From positions 1 to 32,596 of the forward strand of contig DATECY010000103.1 of assembly GCA_035286665.1 (NCBI GenBank): a stretch of 32,596 nt of DNA, in the 5' to 3' direction. Below the pieces are notes generated by a model. The model saw nothing but the letters and a program-made list of their open reading frames with translations, had not been told where the DNA came from and ran no database searches. The first letter of the stretch is position 1. Each line of letters opens with the position of its first letter. This document shows positions 7,394 through 17,284 of the stretch, piece after piece. The translations under genes and the position numbers were made by a program. The stretch comes from RBG-16-68-21 sp035286665. GTDB lineage: Bacteria; Actinomycetota; Acidimicrobiia; Spongiisociales; UBA11373.

Positions 7394-8488
7394 CTAGGTA
7401 CGGGCGCTCTTGCGGCGTTTGCGGGAACTCGCCGCAGGCGCCTCCTTGGATGCCTCCGCGTAGGCACGCAGCGCCTCCTCCTGGGCCACCGAGAGCCGAG
7501 AGGGCACCTCGACGACCACCTCGACCAACAGGTCACCGCTCCCCCGACGTTGCAGCCGGGGCATCCCCTGGCGGGACAGTTTGAACACCGTTCCCGGCTG
7601 GGTGCCTGCGGGAACGTCGATTTCGATGGCATCTCCACCGACGGTGGGGACCGAGACCGCGGTCCCCAGTGCCGCCTCGGCGAGCCCGAGATGGACCCGA
7701 TGGACGAGGTCGGCTCCGTGCCGGCTGAAGCGAGGATCCGGTTCGACCCGCACGTCGACATAGAGGTCGCCGGGGCGTCCGCCGGCATCGCCGGCCGCAC
7801 CCCGGCCGGGGATCCGCATCCGGGCACCGTCGTCGATGCCCTCGGGGATCTCAACGGTCAACGACACGTCGTCGATGGCCGAGCCTGCACCGGAGCACTC
7901 CGGGCACGGGACCGAGACGATCTTGCCGCGCCCACGGCACCGGTCGCACGCGGCGATGGTCATCGTGGCTCCGAGGATGGTCTGGCGGGTGACCCGCACC
8001 GACCCTTGACCCGCGCAGCGGTCACACGCGGCCAACGCCGAACCCGGCTCGGACCCGGAGCCCCCGCACGTCGGGCACGCTATCGGAGCTCGGAACGAGA
8101 CCTCGCGTGACACCCCGGTCGCCGCCTCAGCGAGTGTGACCGAGGTGCGCACGCCCACGTCCCGTCCCTGAGCCGGGCCTCTGGCGGCGCTCCCGAAGGG
8201 TCCGAAGCCCCCTCCGAAGAACCTGCTCAAGACCTCGTCGACACCGGCGAACGATGAAAAGAGGTCGCCGAGGTTCACCGAGTCGCCCCGGTCGTACCCG
8301 GCACGCCGCTGCGGGTCGGACAGCACCTCGTACGCCTCGGCGATCTCCCGAAATCGCACCTCGGCGTGGGGATCGCCCGGGTTGGCATCGGGGTGGGTCT
8401 CGCGGGCCAGCTTGCGAAACGCGCTCTTGATCTCCTCCTGGGAGGCCTCGCGCGACACCCCGAGGGCTGCGTAGAAGTCGGTCGCCAT
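7394..8488 (-). CDS. dnaJ: Chaperone DnaJ (type I, hrcA-linked)
   Basis: The 364-residue J-protein stimulates DnaK ATPase activity and delivers unfolded substrates. The J domain (about 4-67) has HPD at 32-34. A short G/F-rich linker (SRFFGGGFGPFG) follows, then four CxxCxGxG zinc modules read as CPTCGGSG, CDRCAGQG, CDRCRGRG and CPECSGAG. The C-terminal substrate-binding domains end in a basic tail. The start ATG shares its A with the hrcA stop (TGATG), so the two are translationally coupled. Actinobacteria often have a second dnaJ in the dnaK operon; this is the hrcA-linked copy. Confidence 0.96.
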   Translation of the reverse strand: MATDFYAALGVSREASQEEIKSAFRKLARETHPDANPGDPHAEVRFREIAEAYEVLSDPQRRAGYDRGDSVNLGDLFSSFAGVDEVLSRFFGGGFGPFGSAARGPAQGRDVGVRTSVTLAEAATGVSREVSFRAPIACPTCGGSGSEPGSALAACDRCAGQGSVRVTRQTILGATMTIAACDRCRGRGKIVSVPCPECSGAGSAIDDVSLTVEIPEGIDDGARMRIPGRGAAGDAGGRPGDLYVDVRVEPDPRFSRHGADLVHRVHLGLAEAALGTAVSVPTVGGDAIEIDVPAGTQPGTVFKLSRQGMPRLQRRGSGDLLVEVVVEVPSRLSVAQEEALRAYAEASKEAPAASSRKRRKSART

Positions 8489-9486
8489 CAGGGTGCGAGA
8501 CTGTCGCCGAGAGCGTCGGACACTTCTTCGACCACCCGGATCGCCCGGCGGTAGTCCATTCGCAGCGGTCCGAGGACACCCATCCGCCCCCTGCCGCCGC
8601 CAACCAGGTACGGCGCAGACACGACCGCCAGGTCCTGCTCGGAGGCGTGGATCTCGAGACCGAGTCGCACGGTGGTCCCGTCGCCGGCATCGTCGAGAAG
8701 CTGGAGGACCGTGGCCTCACGCTCGAGGAGACCGAGTATCCGGTGGAGTTTGGTGAGGTCCTCCCAGAGGTCCACCATTCGACTGGCGCCCCCGACGTAG
8801 ATCTCCCTGCCGGCGTCGGCGGCATTGGTGACCGCGTCGAGTGCGCGGGTGACGAGGGATCGAGCCGCGGCCGGAAGGCTTCCCAGGTCGGGCGCCTCGA
8901 GATGGTCGGCGATCTCCTTGCCGGTCAGGCACGCGATCAGGGTCTCATGGGCGTCGGCGACCTCTGAAGGCGTGGCCGGGACCGCGAGCCTGATCACCAC
9001 CTGGTGCACCCTGCCGCCGTCGGCCACGAGGACGAGGAGCACGATCCCCGGCTCGACCCCGAGCAGGTGGACGTCGCGCACCACCCTCCCCTGCATCCCC
9101 GGACCGAGCACCACCGCCGGATACGCCGTGATCTCGCTCAGCAGGTCCGAGGTCTCGCGAAGCACGCGGCCGAATTCGGCATGGAACGACGAGAAGAAAT
9201 GGTCGATTCGCCCCCGCGTCGATGGCCGCAACAGGCCGGGCGAGAGATGGTCTACGTAATACCGATAGCCACGGTCCGTGGGTACCCGCCCCGCCGAGGT
9301 GTGCGGCTTGGAGACGTACCCCTCCCGCTCCAGCACCACCAGCTCATTGCGAATCGTCGCCGAAGAGCACGCGAGTCCGGAACGCTCGAGGACCACCCGC
9401 GACGACACCGGCGCACCCGATTCGATGTGGTCCTCGACCAGGGCACCGAGGATTGCGGCCTTGCGTTGGTCGAGCATGTCGAGCAC
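8488..9486 (-). CDS. hrcA: Heat-inducible transcription repressor HrcA
   Basis: HrcA represses class I heat-shock genes by binding CIRCE operators, with activity tuned by GroEL. The 332-residue product begins LDMLDQRKAAILGALVEDHIESGAPVSS, the typical winged-helix N-terminus. It contains SSATIRNELVVLEREGYV (recognition region) and TSAGRVPTDRGYRYYVD, all strong family signatures. The GTG at 9486 and an ATG at 9477 are both possible starts; neither has a clear Shine-Dalgarno sequence. A candidate -10 (TAACCT, 9502-9497) would give an almost leaderless transcript. A CIRCE-type palindrome lies immediately upstream, so autoregulation is likely. Confidence 0.95.
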   Translation of the reverse strand: MLDMLDQRKAAILGALVEDHIESGAPVSSRVVLERSGLACSSATIRNELVVLEREGYVSKPHTSAGRVPTDRGYRYYVDHLSPGLLRPSTRGRIDHFFSSFHAEFGRVLRETSDLLSEITAYPAVVLGPGMQGRVVRDVHLLGVEPGIVLLVLVADGGRVHQVVIRLAVPATPSEVADAHETLIACLTGKEIADHLEAPDLGSLPAAARSLVTRALDAVTNAADAGREIYVGGASRMVDLWEDLTKLHRILGLLEREATVLQLLDDAGDGTTVRLGLEIHASEQDLAVVSAPYLVGGGRGRMGVLGPLRMDYRRAIRVVEEVSDALGDSLAP

Positions 9487-9511
9487 GGTGGGACCGAGGT
9501 TAGCAGGAGTG

Positions 9512-9538
9512 CTAGCAGTTGACCGGTGAGACTGCTAA
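9512..9538. promoter_or_regulatory. CIRCE-type HrcA operator
   Basis: Read on the minus strand this is TTAGCAGTC - 9 bases - AACTGCTAG. It matches the CIRCE consensus (TTAGCACTC-N9-GAGTGCTAA) at 14 of 18 arm positions with exact 9-9-9 geometry. The inner repeat TAGCAGT/ACTGCTA is perfect. It overlaps the hemW stop codon and lies 26 bases before the hrcA GTG. A third half-site, TTAGCA at 9500-9505, pairs with the TGCTAG at 9510-9515. Confidence 0.75.
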
Positions 9539-10687
9539 GAGGGCGCGGGTGGGTCCAACGCCAGGAGTGCCCGGGACACCTCGTCTCCCAGAAGAGGCCG
9601 CTCGATCGTCACCCGGTGCGGTGCGCTCGCCAGCACGCCTGCGTCGATGAGCCGCTGCCCCGCGGCCGATGCCACGAGCGCCGTGCCTGCCTCTCCGGGG
9701 AAGACGCCCGCGGCACGGCGGAGACCGACGAACACCCGTTCCACCTCGCGGCGCCACTCGTCCAGCCGCTCCTCCCCCGACACGGCGCCCGGCGCCCGTT
9801 CCACGTACCGGTCTACCCGCCTGACATTCCATGAACGGACTCCACCGCGATGGCGGTGGGCGCCGTTGCCGAATGCGGCATATTCACCGAGCGCCCAGGT
9901 GAGGAGGTTGTACTTGCAGGCGTGTCCCGCCGCCGCGTAGTTGGACGTCTCGTACCGCACCATGCCCGCCTCCGCGGCGAGACGGGACGCGACGAGGTAC
10001 TTGTCTGCCTGGTCGTCGGGGTCGGGCGCGGTTGCTCCCTCGCGGATCGCTCTGGCCAGCGGTGTCCCCCGCTCGACGGTCAAGGCATAGACGGAGAGAT
10101 GCTGAATCCCTGCAGCCAGCGCTCGTTCCACCGATGAACGCCACGATGCCGCCGTCTCCCCCACCGTCCCGAAGATCAGGTCGACGTTCACCGAGGGGAA
10201 CCACTCGCTCGCGGCGCCGATGGCAAGATCGGCATCGACCGGAGTGTGCCGCCTGCCCAAGGCCTCCAACACCAGCGGATCGAAGGACTGGACGCCGAGT
10301 GACACTCTGTTGAATCCCCCGCAGGCAAGTCCTGCTGCCGTCGGAGAGTCGAGATCTTCCGGGTTCGCCTCGATGGACACTTCGGCGTCGACGGCGAGGC
10401 CGAAACGGTCGGCAAGGGCGGTGACCACCGCCGCCAGCGACTCGGGTGGCACCGACGTCGGCGTGCCGCCTCCGACGAATACGGCATCGAGCGGGCGTTG
10501 GAACGGCTCGCTCGCGGCGATCTCCGCCACAAGAGCATCGAAGTACTGCCCTCGCAGGTCGTCGCGCCCCTCGACGACGGCGAAGTCGCAATAGGGACAC
10601 ACCCTGTGACAGAACGGAACGTGGACGTACGCCCCGACCCACCCCGCCGCGGCATCGGCGAGTTCGGGGGCGTCGGGCCGGACGGGC

Positions 10688-10698
<11 letters not shown>
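9535..10698 (-). CDS. hemW: Heme chaperone HemW (radical SAM)
   Basis: The 387-residue radical SAM protein belongs to the HemW family, once annotated as oxygen-independent coproporphyrinogen III oxidase. The N-terminus has YVHVPFCHRVCPYCDF with cluster cysteines C30, C34 and C37. VFVGGGTPT and the SIEANPEDL stretch follow, both typical of the family. HemW binds heme and delivers it to respiratory enzymes; the reaction of HemN is not expected. The ATG overlaps the end of lepA by 11 bases. The TAG stop lies inside the CIRCE operator. The lepA-hemW-hrcA order is widely conserved. Confidence 0.93.
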
Positions 10699-12493
<1,795 letters not shown>

Positions 12494-12518
12494 GGTGCTC
12501 CGGTGGGGACGGGTCAGC

Positions 12519-12524
12519 ATTGTA
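12519..12524 (-). promoter_or_regulatory. Candidate -10 element of the lepA promoter
   Basis: The minus strand reads TACAAT, a full match to TAnnnT, 26 bases before the chosen lepA GTG. No convincing -35 box is seen at 16-19 bases, so this is a partial promoter call. It argues against using the ATG at 12520 as the lepA start. Confidence 0.4.
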
Positions 12525-12549
12525 CCGTCGCGTACCGGGCTGCTATCGT
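12520..12549 (+). promoter_or_regulatory. Weak candidate promoter for rpsT
   Basis: TTGTAC (12520-12525) and TATCGT (12544-12549) are 18 bases apart on the plus strand, about 34 bases before the rpsT ATG. The -10 fits TAnnnT; the -35 matches only its TTG half. It overlaps the opposing lepA -10, so the two divergent units share a compact control region. Confidence 0.3.
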
Positions 12550-12582
12550 GCCGCCGTCCCCCCCATTCACGGGTTGTTTCAC

Positions 12583-12849
12583 ATGGCCAACATCAAATCG
12601 CAGATCAAGCGCAACCGCCAGACCGTGAGGCTGAAGGCCCGTAACCAGGCCATCCGCTCCGAGCTGAAGACCCGTACGAAGGGGGCACTCGCCGTCGCCC
12701 AGTCCGGGGACGCCGATGCCGGTGAGACTGCTCTGCGCCTGGCGCAGAAGCGCATCGACTCCGCGGTGTCCAAGGGCGTGCTCCACAAGCGCACCGCGGC
12801 ACGCCAGAAGTCACGCCTGACCCGCAGGGTCAGACAGCTCAACGGCTGA
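12583..12849 (+). CDS. rpsT: 30S ribosomal protein S20
   Basis: The 88-residue basic protein begins MANIKSQIKRNRQ and contains VLHKRTAARQKSRLTRRV near the end, the classic S20 helical-bundle sequence. S20 binds 16S rRNA early in 30S assembly. The ATG follows GTTTCAC with no recognisable Shine-Dalgarno sequence. The conserved N-terminus fixes this start. It is divergent from lepA and 20 bases upstream of greA. Confidence 0.97.
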   Translation: MANIKSQIKRNRQTVRLKARNQAIRSELKTRTKGALAVAQSGDADAGETALRLAQKRIDSAVSKGVLHKRTAARQKSRLTRRVRQLNG

Positions 12850-12869
12850 GCACATCCTCGATCATCATC

Positions 12870-13349
12870 ATGACCGACGAACCGACGACTTGGCTTTCCC
12901 CGGCTGCTCATCAGAAACTCGTGGATGAGCTGCAACACCTCATGACCGAGGGGCGCCAGCACATCTCCGAGCGAATCGCCGAAGCGCGCTCCCATGGTGA
13001 CATCCGAGAGAACGCCGACTACGACGCCGCCAAGAACGAGCAGGGCCTGATGGAAGCCCGCATCCGCAAGATCCAATCGATCCTGGACACCGCCGAGGTG
13101 TCGGAGGCAGTCGCCGGAGACAAGGTCGCCGTGGGCACGGTCGTCACGGTGCGCCGCGAGGACGGTGGTGAGATGGACGTGTTCGTCGCAGTCCAAGAGA
13201 ACAAGGTGCCCGGCATGATGCTGGCATCACCATCGAGCCCACTCGGCGCCGCCCTTCTCGGCGCCGCGGTCGGAGCGACCGTGTCCTACCTGGCGCCAAG
13301 CGGGACGTTCAAGGTCGAGATCCTCGCGGTGAGGACCTTCGAGGGCTGA
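12870..13349 (+). CDS. greA: Transcription elongation factor GreA
   Basis: GreA enters the RNA polymerase secondary channel and stimulates cleavage of backtracked RNA. The 159-residue protein has an N-terminal coiled-coil (about 10-80) carrying GDIRENADYDAAKNEQG, with the two catalytic tip acids D44 and E47. The C-terminal FKBP-like domain has SSPLGAALLGAAVGATV followed by a K-ILAV strand. There is no clear ribosome site before the ATG. It lies between rpsT and the convergent holA, where many genomes have rpsT and holA adjacent. The 55-base gap to holA shows no strong terminator. Confidence 0.93.
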   Translation: MTDEPTTWLSPAAHQKLVDELQHLMTEGRQHISERIAEARSHGDIRENADYDAAKNEQGLMEARIRKIQSILDTAEVSEAVAGDKVAVGTVVTVRREDGGEMDVFVAVQENKVPGMMLASPSSPLGAALLGAAVGATVSYLAPSGTFKVEILAVRTFEG

Positions 13350-13404
13350 CGGCCTACTGCGGAGACCCCTCCCTCGGAGCGCTTGCCTGCTGCACGGTGC
13401 GAGA

Positions 13405-14397
13405 TCACCGGCCTCGCGGCGAATACCACCGAGCCAACGCCACAGTCAGCCTCTCCATCGTCAAGCGGTGCATCGCTTCGGGGGCCGACTTGAGGGTGAT
13501 GTCCGCCCGGGCGACGGCGTCCAGGGCCCGCCGCAGCTCATCATCACTCGTCGCCCCTCGTGCCCTCCACGCCTTGGTCACCGGATAGTGATCAGGCCGA
13601 GCGCCGACCCACTCGGCGAACACCTCGACGGAGGGTGCCGACCCGGCAAGGGCACGCCGCTTGAGGTCGTTCTCGACGAATGACAACAGGGCGAGCGGAT
13701 GGCCGTGGGTGAGGAAGTCCGCGAGGCGACGCAAGGCCTCCCCGGTGTCTCCGGCGGCGAGGGCATCCGCGTAGTACCACATCGGCTCGTCGGGCCGATT
13801 GCGGAACCGGGCCGCCACCTCCTCCCCCGTGATGGGACCCTCGCTCGAGACGAGTTGGTCGAGTGCCTGCCCCAGCGCTGCCACGTCGGAGCCGAATCTC
13901 TGCAGCAAGGCCGCGGTCGCGTCGCCGTCCAGGCGGATCTTGCGCTCCCTGGCGGCGTTGCCGAGCCAGTCGGCGGCGTCGCGCTCGCGCATCTTGCGAA
14001 TCGAGTGGGACTCGCCGGCAGCTTTCACGACCTTGGTCAGACGGGACGGAAGCGGGCCGTCGGCCACGAAGACGAGCACGATCTCCTCGCCGTCCATCGC
14101 GCCGGTGAGGTCGACGACGACATCGACCTCTGCGGCCTGGAGTTGGTGCGCATCGACCACCATGACGCCGCGCTTCCCGCCGAAGAGCGAACCGCTCTGC
14201 AGAGCAGGGATGAGTCGTTCCACCTCGGGACGGAGCGTGCCGTCGCCGTCCTCGCCTCCCCCGCGACCGGGGACGTCGAACCGATCGATGTCCTCGACAC
14301 CGGCCTGCTCGAGCAGACGGCGGGCCGCCTCCAACATCTCCTGGCGCTCTCCGGGTCCGGCGTCCCTGGGGCCGAGCACTGCGTGGAGCGGCTTCAC
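13405..14397 (-). CDS. holA: DNA polymerase III delta subunit (HolA)
   Basis: HolA is the clamp-loader subunit that opens the sliding clamp. From the GTG at 14397, which overlaps the comEC stop as GTGA, the product has 330 residues and begins KPLHAVLGPRD. It has the expected alternation: LIPALQSGSLFGGKRGVMVVDA (AAA+-like domain), then VLVFVADGPLPSRLTKVVKAAG, and a helical C-terminal domain with LLSFVENDLKRRAL and a final RLTMERLTVALARWY helix. The frame is open upstream to 14592, but that part is not HolA-like. The comEA-comEC-holA order supports the assignment. Confidence 0.88.
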   Translation of the reverse strand: MKPLHAVLGPRDAGPGERQEMLEAARRLLEQAGVEDIDRFDVPGRGGGEDGDGTLRPEVERLIPALQSGSLFGGKRGVMVVDAHQLQAAEVDVVVDLTGAMDGEEIVLVFVADGPLPSRLTKVVKAAGESHSIRKMRERDAADWLGNAARERKIRLDGDATAALLQRFGSDVAALGQALDQLVSSEGPITGEEVAARFRNRPDEPMWYYADALAAGDTGEALRRLADFLTHGHPLALLSFVENDLKRRALAGSAPSVEVFAEWVGARPDHYPVTKAWRARGATSDDELRRALDAVARADITLKSAPEAMHRLTMERLTVALARWYSPRGR

Positions 14398-16496
14398 CGC
14401 GCCGACGGTAGCGCTGCCGGCGCCCGGGCGCGGATCAGGTCCATGCGCACCTCCACCGTGCCGTCCCGGTCCGTTCGCATGACCACGGCGCCCACCCTCT
14501 CGAGGGCTTGGATCACCTCGTCGGACGGATGCCCGTAGTCGTTGGGACCGACGCTGATCACCGCCAGCGACGGAGCGCTCTCCGCAAGCCATTCGAGGTC
14601 ACTGGTGATCGAACCTTGGTGCGGCACCTTCATCACATCGGCATGGAGCGGTCCCAGGTCGTGCTGGGCGATCGCCTCGATGTCCCCGGGGAACAGGACC
14701 GAGGTCCCCGCGGCGGTGACCCGCACGACGATCGAGCCGTCGTTGGGCGATGCGTACCGGCGGGTCGGACCGACCACCTCCACGGTGAACGCCCCGATCC
14801 TGGCGACTGTCCCCGGTTCCGGGACATCCACCACCCCTCCCCGACCGGCAACCTCGGCCACGACGTCGTCGAGCGGCGAACCCTCCCCGAGTTGGTCGGG
14901 ATACCACAAACGATCCACCCGGGCGGCCGAGGTGATGCCCAGCAGCCCGGTGGTGTGATCGGCGTGGCGGTGTGACACGATGAGAAGGTCGATGTGGCGG
15001 ATGCCCCGATCACGGAGATTGGTCCGCAGGATGGCGGGATCAGGCCCTCCGTCGATCACGATCACCTCTCCTCCTGGACCCATCAGGATTTCGGAGTCCC
15101 CCTGCCCGACGTCGAGGAAGGCGATGGTGGGCCCGGCGGGGTGCCCGGCGGGGATGAGTGCCGCTCCCACGACGACGATCGCCGCCATGGCCAGTGCCGG
15201 TCTCGCCCAACCCACGCGCCATGCCACGACCGAAACGGCGGCGATCACCCCGATCCCGGTGGTGTGGATCTGTGGCAGGTCCGCAGCGCTTCGAGCGACG
15301 ACGAGGACGAGCCACGCCACCCGCGCCGCCGACCTCACCACGGGGGTGGCTCCGACGATGCTCCCGATGCCGCCGAGAGCCGTCGCCAGCACCACCAGCG
15401 GCGCCGCCACCAGGTTGGCCAGAGGCGCCATCAGGGGGACGCTTCCGAAATTATGGAGCAGGATGGGGGCCACCGCCGCCTGGGCCGACAGCGTTGCCCC
15501 CACGGTGGCCCACAACCACCGTGGCCGCCGCCCCTCCCAGAGGGGCGCCCCGGCCAGGATTCCGGCGGTGGCGGCGACGGACAGTTGGAAACCGACGTCG
15601 CCGACGATGCCGCCGGACACCGCAACGACGCCCGTCACCGCCCAGCCGAGTGCCGACCACGGAGCGATCGGCACTCCGACCAACCTGCCCACGAGCACCG
15701 CCCCCGCCATCACCGACGCCCTCACCACCGACGGCTCCCACCTGGTGACCACGGCGAACAGGAGGATCCCCACCAGCCCGACGACGGCCCGACGCCGCGG
15801 TCCCCATCCCAGCGGACCGGTCGCCAGCCACCATGCCGCCAGGAACAGGGCGACGTTGCTGCCCGAGACGGCGACGAAATGGCTCAGCCCCGCCAAACGC
15901 AGTGCCTCGTAGTCCACGTCGGGGAGCCCCCGGGTGTCCCCGATGAGCAACCCCGCCACCAGGGCGCCCTGTGGTGTGTCGGACACCACTTCGAGCGACC
16001 CGAACACCCGTCCCCGGAGTCGGTTCGCCACCCGCATCAGGAGGTTGGGCGCCGAACCCAGCCGGTCGATCCGATCGGCATCGACGACACCGGCCACCGG
16101 ACCCGCTCGCACCCTGAAGGACGCCCGATCGACGGCGCCCCTCACCAATACGGGCTCGCCGACCGCGACGGCCGCGGTTCCCCGCACGTACAGGCGGGGA
16201 CCGTGCCAGGGCTGCCAGGTGCCCGCGACGAGGAGATGATCCGGGTAGATGGTGAATCCCTCGGATCCGGGCGATCCGGAGGGATCGGATCCGACGATAC
16301 CGAGTATCACCACTCTGCCTTCGGGCACCCATGAGTCGGTGGTGATTTCACGCGCCACCGCCGCGGTCCCCGAGACGAGCCCGACGCCGACCAGCACCAG
16401 GGCCACACCCCAGGCACGCACACGCCTCCGGAGCCCGATCAGCACGGCACACGAGGCCGCGATCAGCAACAGGCTCCCGGACGCCCCTACCCACAC
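14394..16496 (-). CDS. comEC: ComEC/Rec2 DNA-uptake channel protein
   Basis: ComEC forms the inner-membrane channel for single-stranded DNA during natural transformation. The 700-residue protein starts with two transmembrane helices (about 5-50) and an OB-fold-like extracytoplasmic region. The Competence domain (about 180-430) follows, with GLSHFVAVSGSNVALF and multiple helices. A C-terminal metallo-beta-lactamase-like domain has IVSHRHADHTTG (about 507-518) and DVGQGDSEI. All three expected domains are present, so it looks intact. The start is a GTG 56 bases after comEA. Genome-wide pilus genes would be needed for competence and are not in the window. Confidence 0.92.
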   Translation of the reverse strand: MWVGASGSLLLIAASCAVLIGLRRRVRAWGVALVLVGVGLVSGTAAVAREITTDSWVPEGRVVILGIVGSDPSGSPGSEGFTIYPDHLLVAGTWQPWHGPRLYVRGTAAVAVGEPVLVRGAVDRASFRVRAGPVAGVVDADRIDRLGSAPNLLMRVANRLRGRVFGSLEVVSDTPQGALVAGLLIGDTRGLPDVDYEALRLAGLSHFVAVSGSNVALFLAAWWLATGPLGWGPRRRAVVGLVGILLFAVVTRWEPSVVRASVMAGAVLVGRLVGVPIAPWSALGWAVTGVVAVSGGIVGDVGFQLSVAATAGILAGAPLWEGRRPRWLWATVGATLSAQAAVAPILLHNFGSVPLMAPLANLVAAPLVVLATALGGIGSIVGATPVVRSAARVAWLVLVVARSAADLPQIHTTGIGVIAAVSVVAWRVGWARPALAMAAIVVVGAALIPAGHPAGPTIAFLDVGQGDSEILMGPGGEVIVIDGGPDPAILRTNLRDRGIRHIDLLIVSHRHADHTTGLLGITSAARVDRLWYPDQLGEGSPLDDVVAEVAGRGGVVDVPEPGTVARIGAFTVEVVGPTRRYASPNDGSIVVRVTAAGTSVLFPGDIEAIAQHDLGPLHADVMKVPHQGSITSDLEWLAESAPSLAVISVGPNDYGHPSDEVIQALERVGAVVMRTDRDGTVEVRMDLIRARAPAALPSAR

Positions 16497-16552
16497 GAGC
16501 GCGCCCGCTCCGACAGCCGCGGCGTCTGGACCGCGTGGAAGTCCGAGCCGCC

Positions 16553-17092
16553 TCAGGGCACGAGCACCACGTCTCGCAGCGCCGCCAGCTTCGCCTCACC
16601 GATGCCGGGAACGTCCAGGAGGTCTTCGATGACGGTGTACGGCCCGAACTCGGTGCGGTGGTCGATGATCCGCTGTGCGAGCACCGGACCCACACCGGGG
16701 AGCACCTGGAGCGCGATGACGTCGGCAGTGTTGACGTGCACCCGCCCGTCGGCCGAAAGCCCCGACGCTCCTCCCCCGGTCGCCGCTGCAGTCGGGACGA
16801 TGAGTTGCTGGCCATCGGCGAGAGAAGCCGCCAGGTTGAGTCCCGAGAGGACCGCACCCGGCGTGGCGCCACCGGCGGCGAGGACCGCATCGGCCACACG
16901 GGCGTCGGCAGGGAGCAACACGAGTCCGGGACGGATCACCGCACCGGACACGTGCACGGTGATCTCGGCGTTGGGAGGACGCGCCGCGATGATCGCGATC
17001 GGCGGCGTAGTCATCGGATCAGGCCACAACACCACAGCACCGCCGACGGCGAGCAGCGCGACGGCCCCGGCGGCAATCCAGGAACGTTCCAC
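16553..17092 (-). CDS. comEA: ComEA-type DNA-binding receptor (SLBB + helix-hairpin-helix)
   Basis: From the GTG at 17092, with AAGG about 7 bases upstream, the protein has 179 residues. A single N-terminal transmembrane anchor (about 5-23) precedes an SLBB domain with VHVSGAVIRPGLVLL (about 47-105). A glycine/alanine-rich linker is followed by a (HhH)2 DNA-binding domain with VNTADVIALQVLPGVG and LLDVPGIGEAKL (about 117-175). ComEA binds incoming double-stranded DNA outside the membrane and hands it to ComEC, which is next. The frame extends to 17167 but the extra residues read through a palindrome and repeat DNA, so the shorter start is preferred. Confidence 0.9.
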   Translation of the reverse strand: MERSWIAAGAVALLAVGGAVVLWPDPMTTPPIAIIAARPPNAEITVHVSGAVIRPGLVLLPADARVADAVLAAGGATPGAVLSGLNLAASLADGQQLIVPTAAATGGGASGLSADGRVHVNTADVIALQVLPGVGPVLAQRIIDHRTEFGPYTVIEDLLDVPGIGEAKLAALRDVVLVP

Positions 17093-17133
17093 GAGTGAAC
17101 CTTGTATCAGGCCCGTGTGACGTGGGGAAGACC

Positions 17134-17160
17134 CTTCTGCCGAGCAAAGCTCGGCAGAAG
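17134..17160. terminator. Perfect 12-bp hairpin upstream of comEA (terminator-like, no U-tract)
   Basis: CTTCTGCCGAGC and GCTCGGCAGAAG are exact complements around a 3-base loop. It lies between the CPBP gene stop (17283) and comEA (17092). It could end the leuS transcript, although neither strand has a U-run after the stem. It abuts the heptamer repeat tract and may be part of the same repeat unit. Confidence 0.45.
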
Positions 17161-17284
17161 GAGTCATGAGTCATGAGTTGTGAGTCATGAGTAAGAGGCA
17201 AGAGAGTCATGGGTCATGAGTCATGAGTTGTGGGTAAGAGAAGCCAGGCTCCTACTCGGAACTCAAGACTCACAACTCACAACT
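17161..17284. repeat. Degenerate tandem 7-bp repeat tract (GAGTCAT-like) with inverted end
   Basis: From 17161 the plus strand reads as heptads: GAGTCAT, GAGTCAT, GAGTTGT, GAGTCAT, GAGTAAG. After a short break the series repeats (GAGTCAT, GGGTCAT, GAGTCAT, GAGTTGT, GGGTAAG). The far end (17268-17284) is inverted: 17268-17278 is the exact reverse complement of 17175-17185. The CPBP stop codon lies in the last repeat bases. Related heptads occur at 27083-27096 and 31722-31749. Confidence 0.8.

Noticed and set aside
13350..13404. Possible terminator between convergent greA and holA
   Set aside because: The 55 bases contain only short, imperfect self-complementary stretches and no U-tract on either strand.
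13405..14592. Longer 395-residue version of the HolA frame
   Set aside because: The first ~65 residues are low-complexity R/G-rich sequence reading through comEC in another frame. The GTG at 14397 overlapping the comEC stop gives a normal-sized HolA.
14994..16334. 446-residue plus-strand frame opposite comEC
   Set aside because: Composition is dominated by R, H, G, D and P with no hydrophobic core; an antisense artefact of GC-rich DNA.
17081..17090. GGAACGTTCC palindrome at the comEA start considered as a LexA-type box
   Set aside because: It lacks the actinobacterial SOS-box spacing (GAAC-N4-GTTC) and lies within the first codons of comEA.
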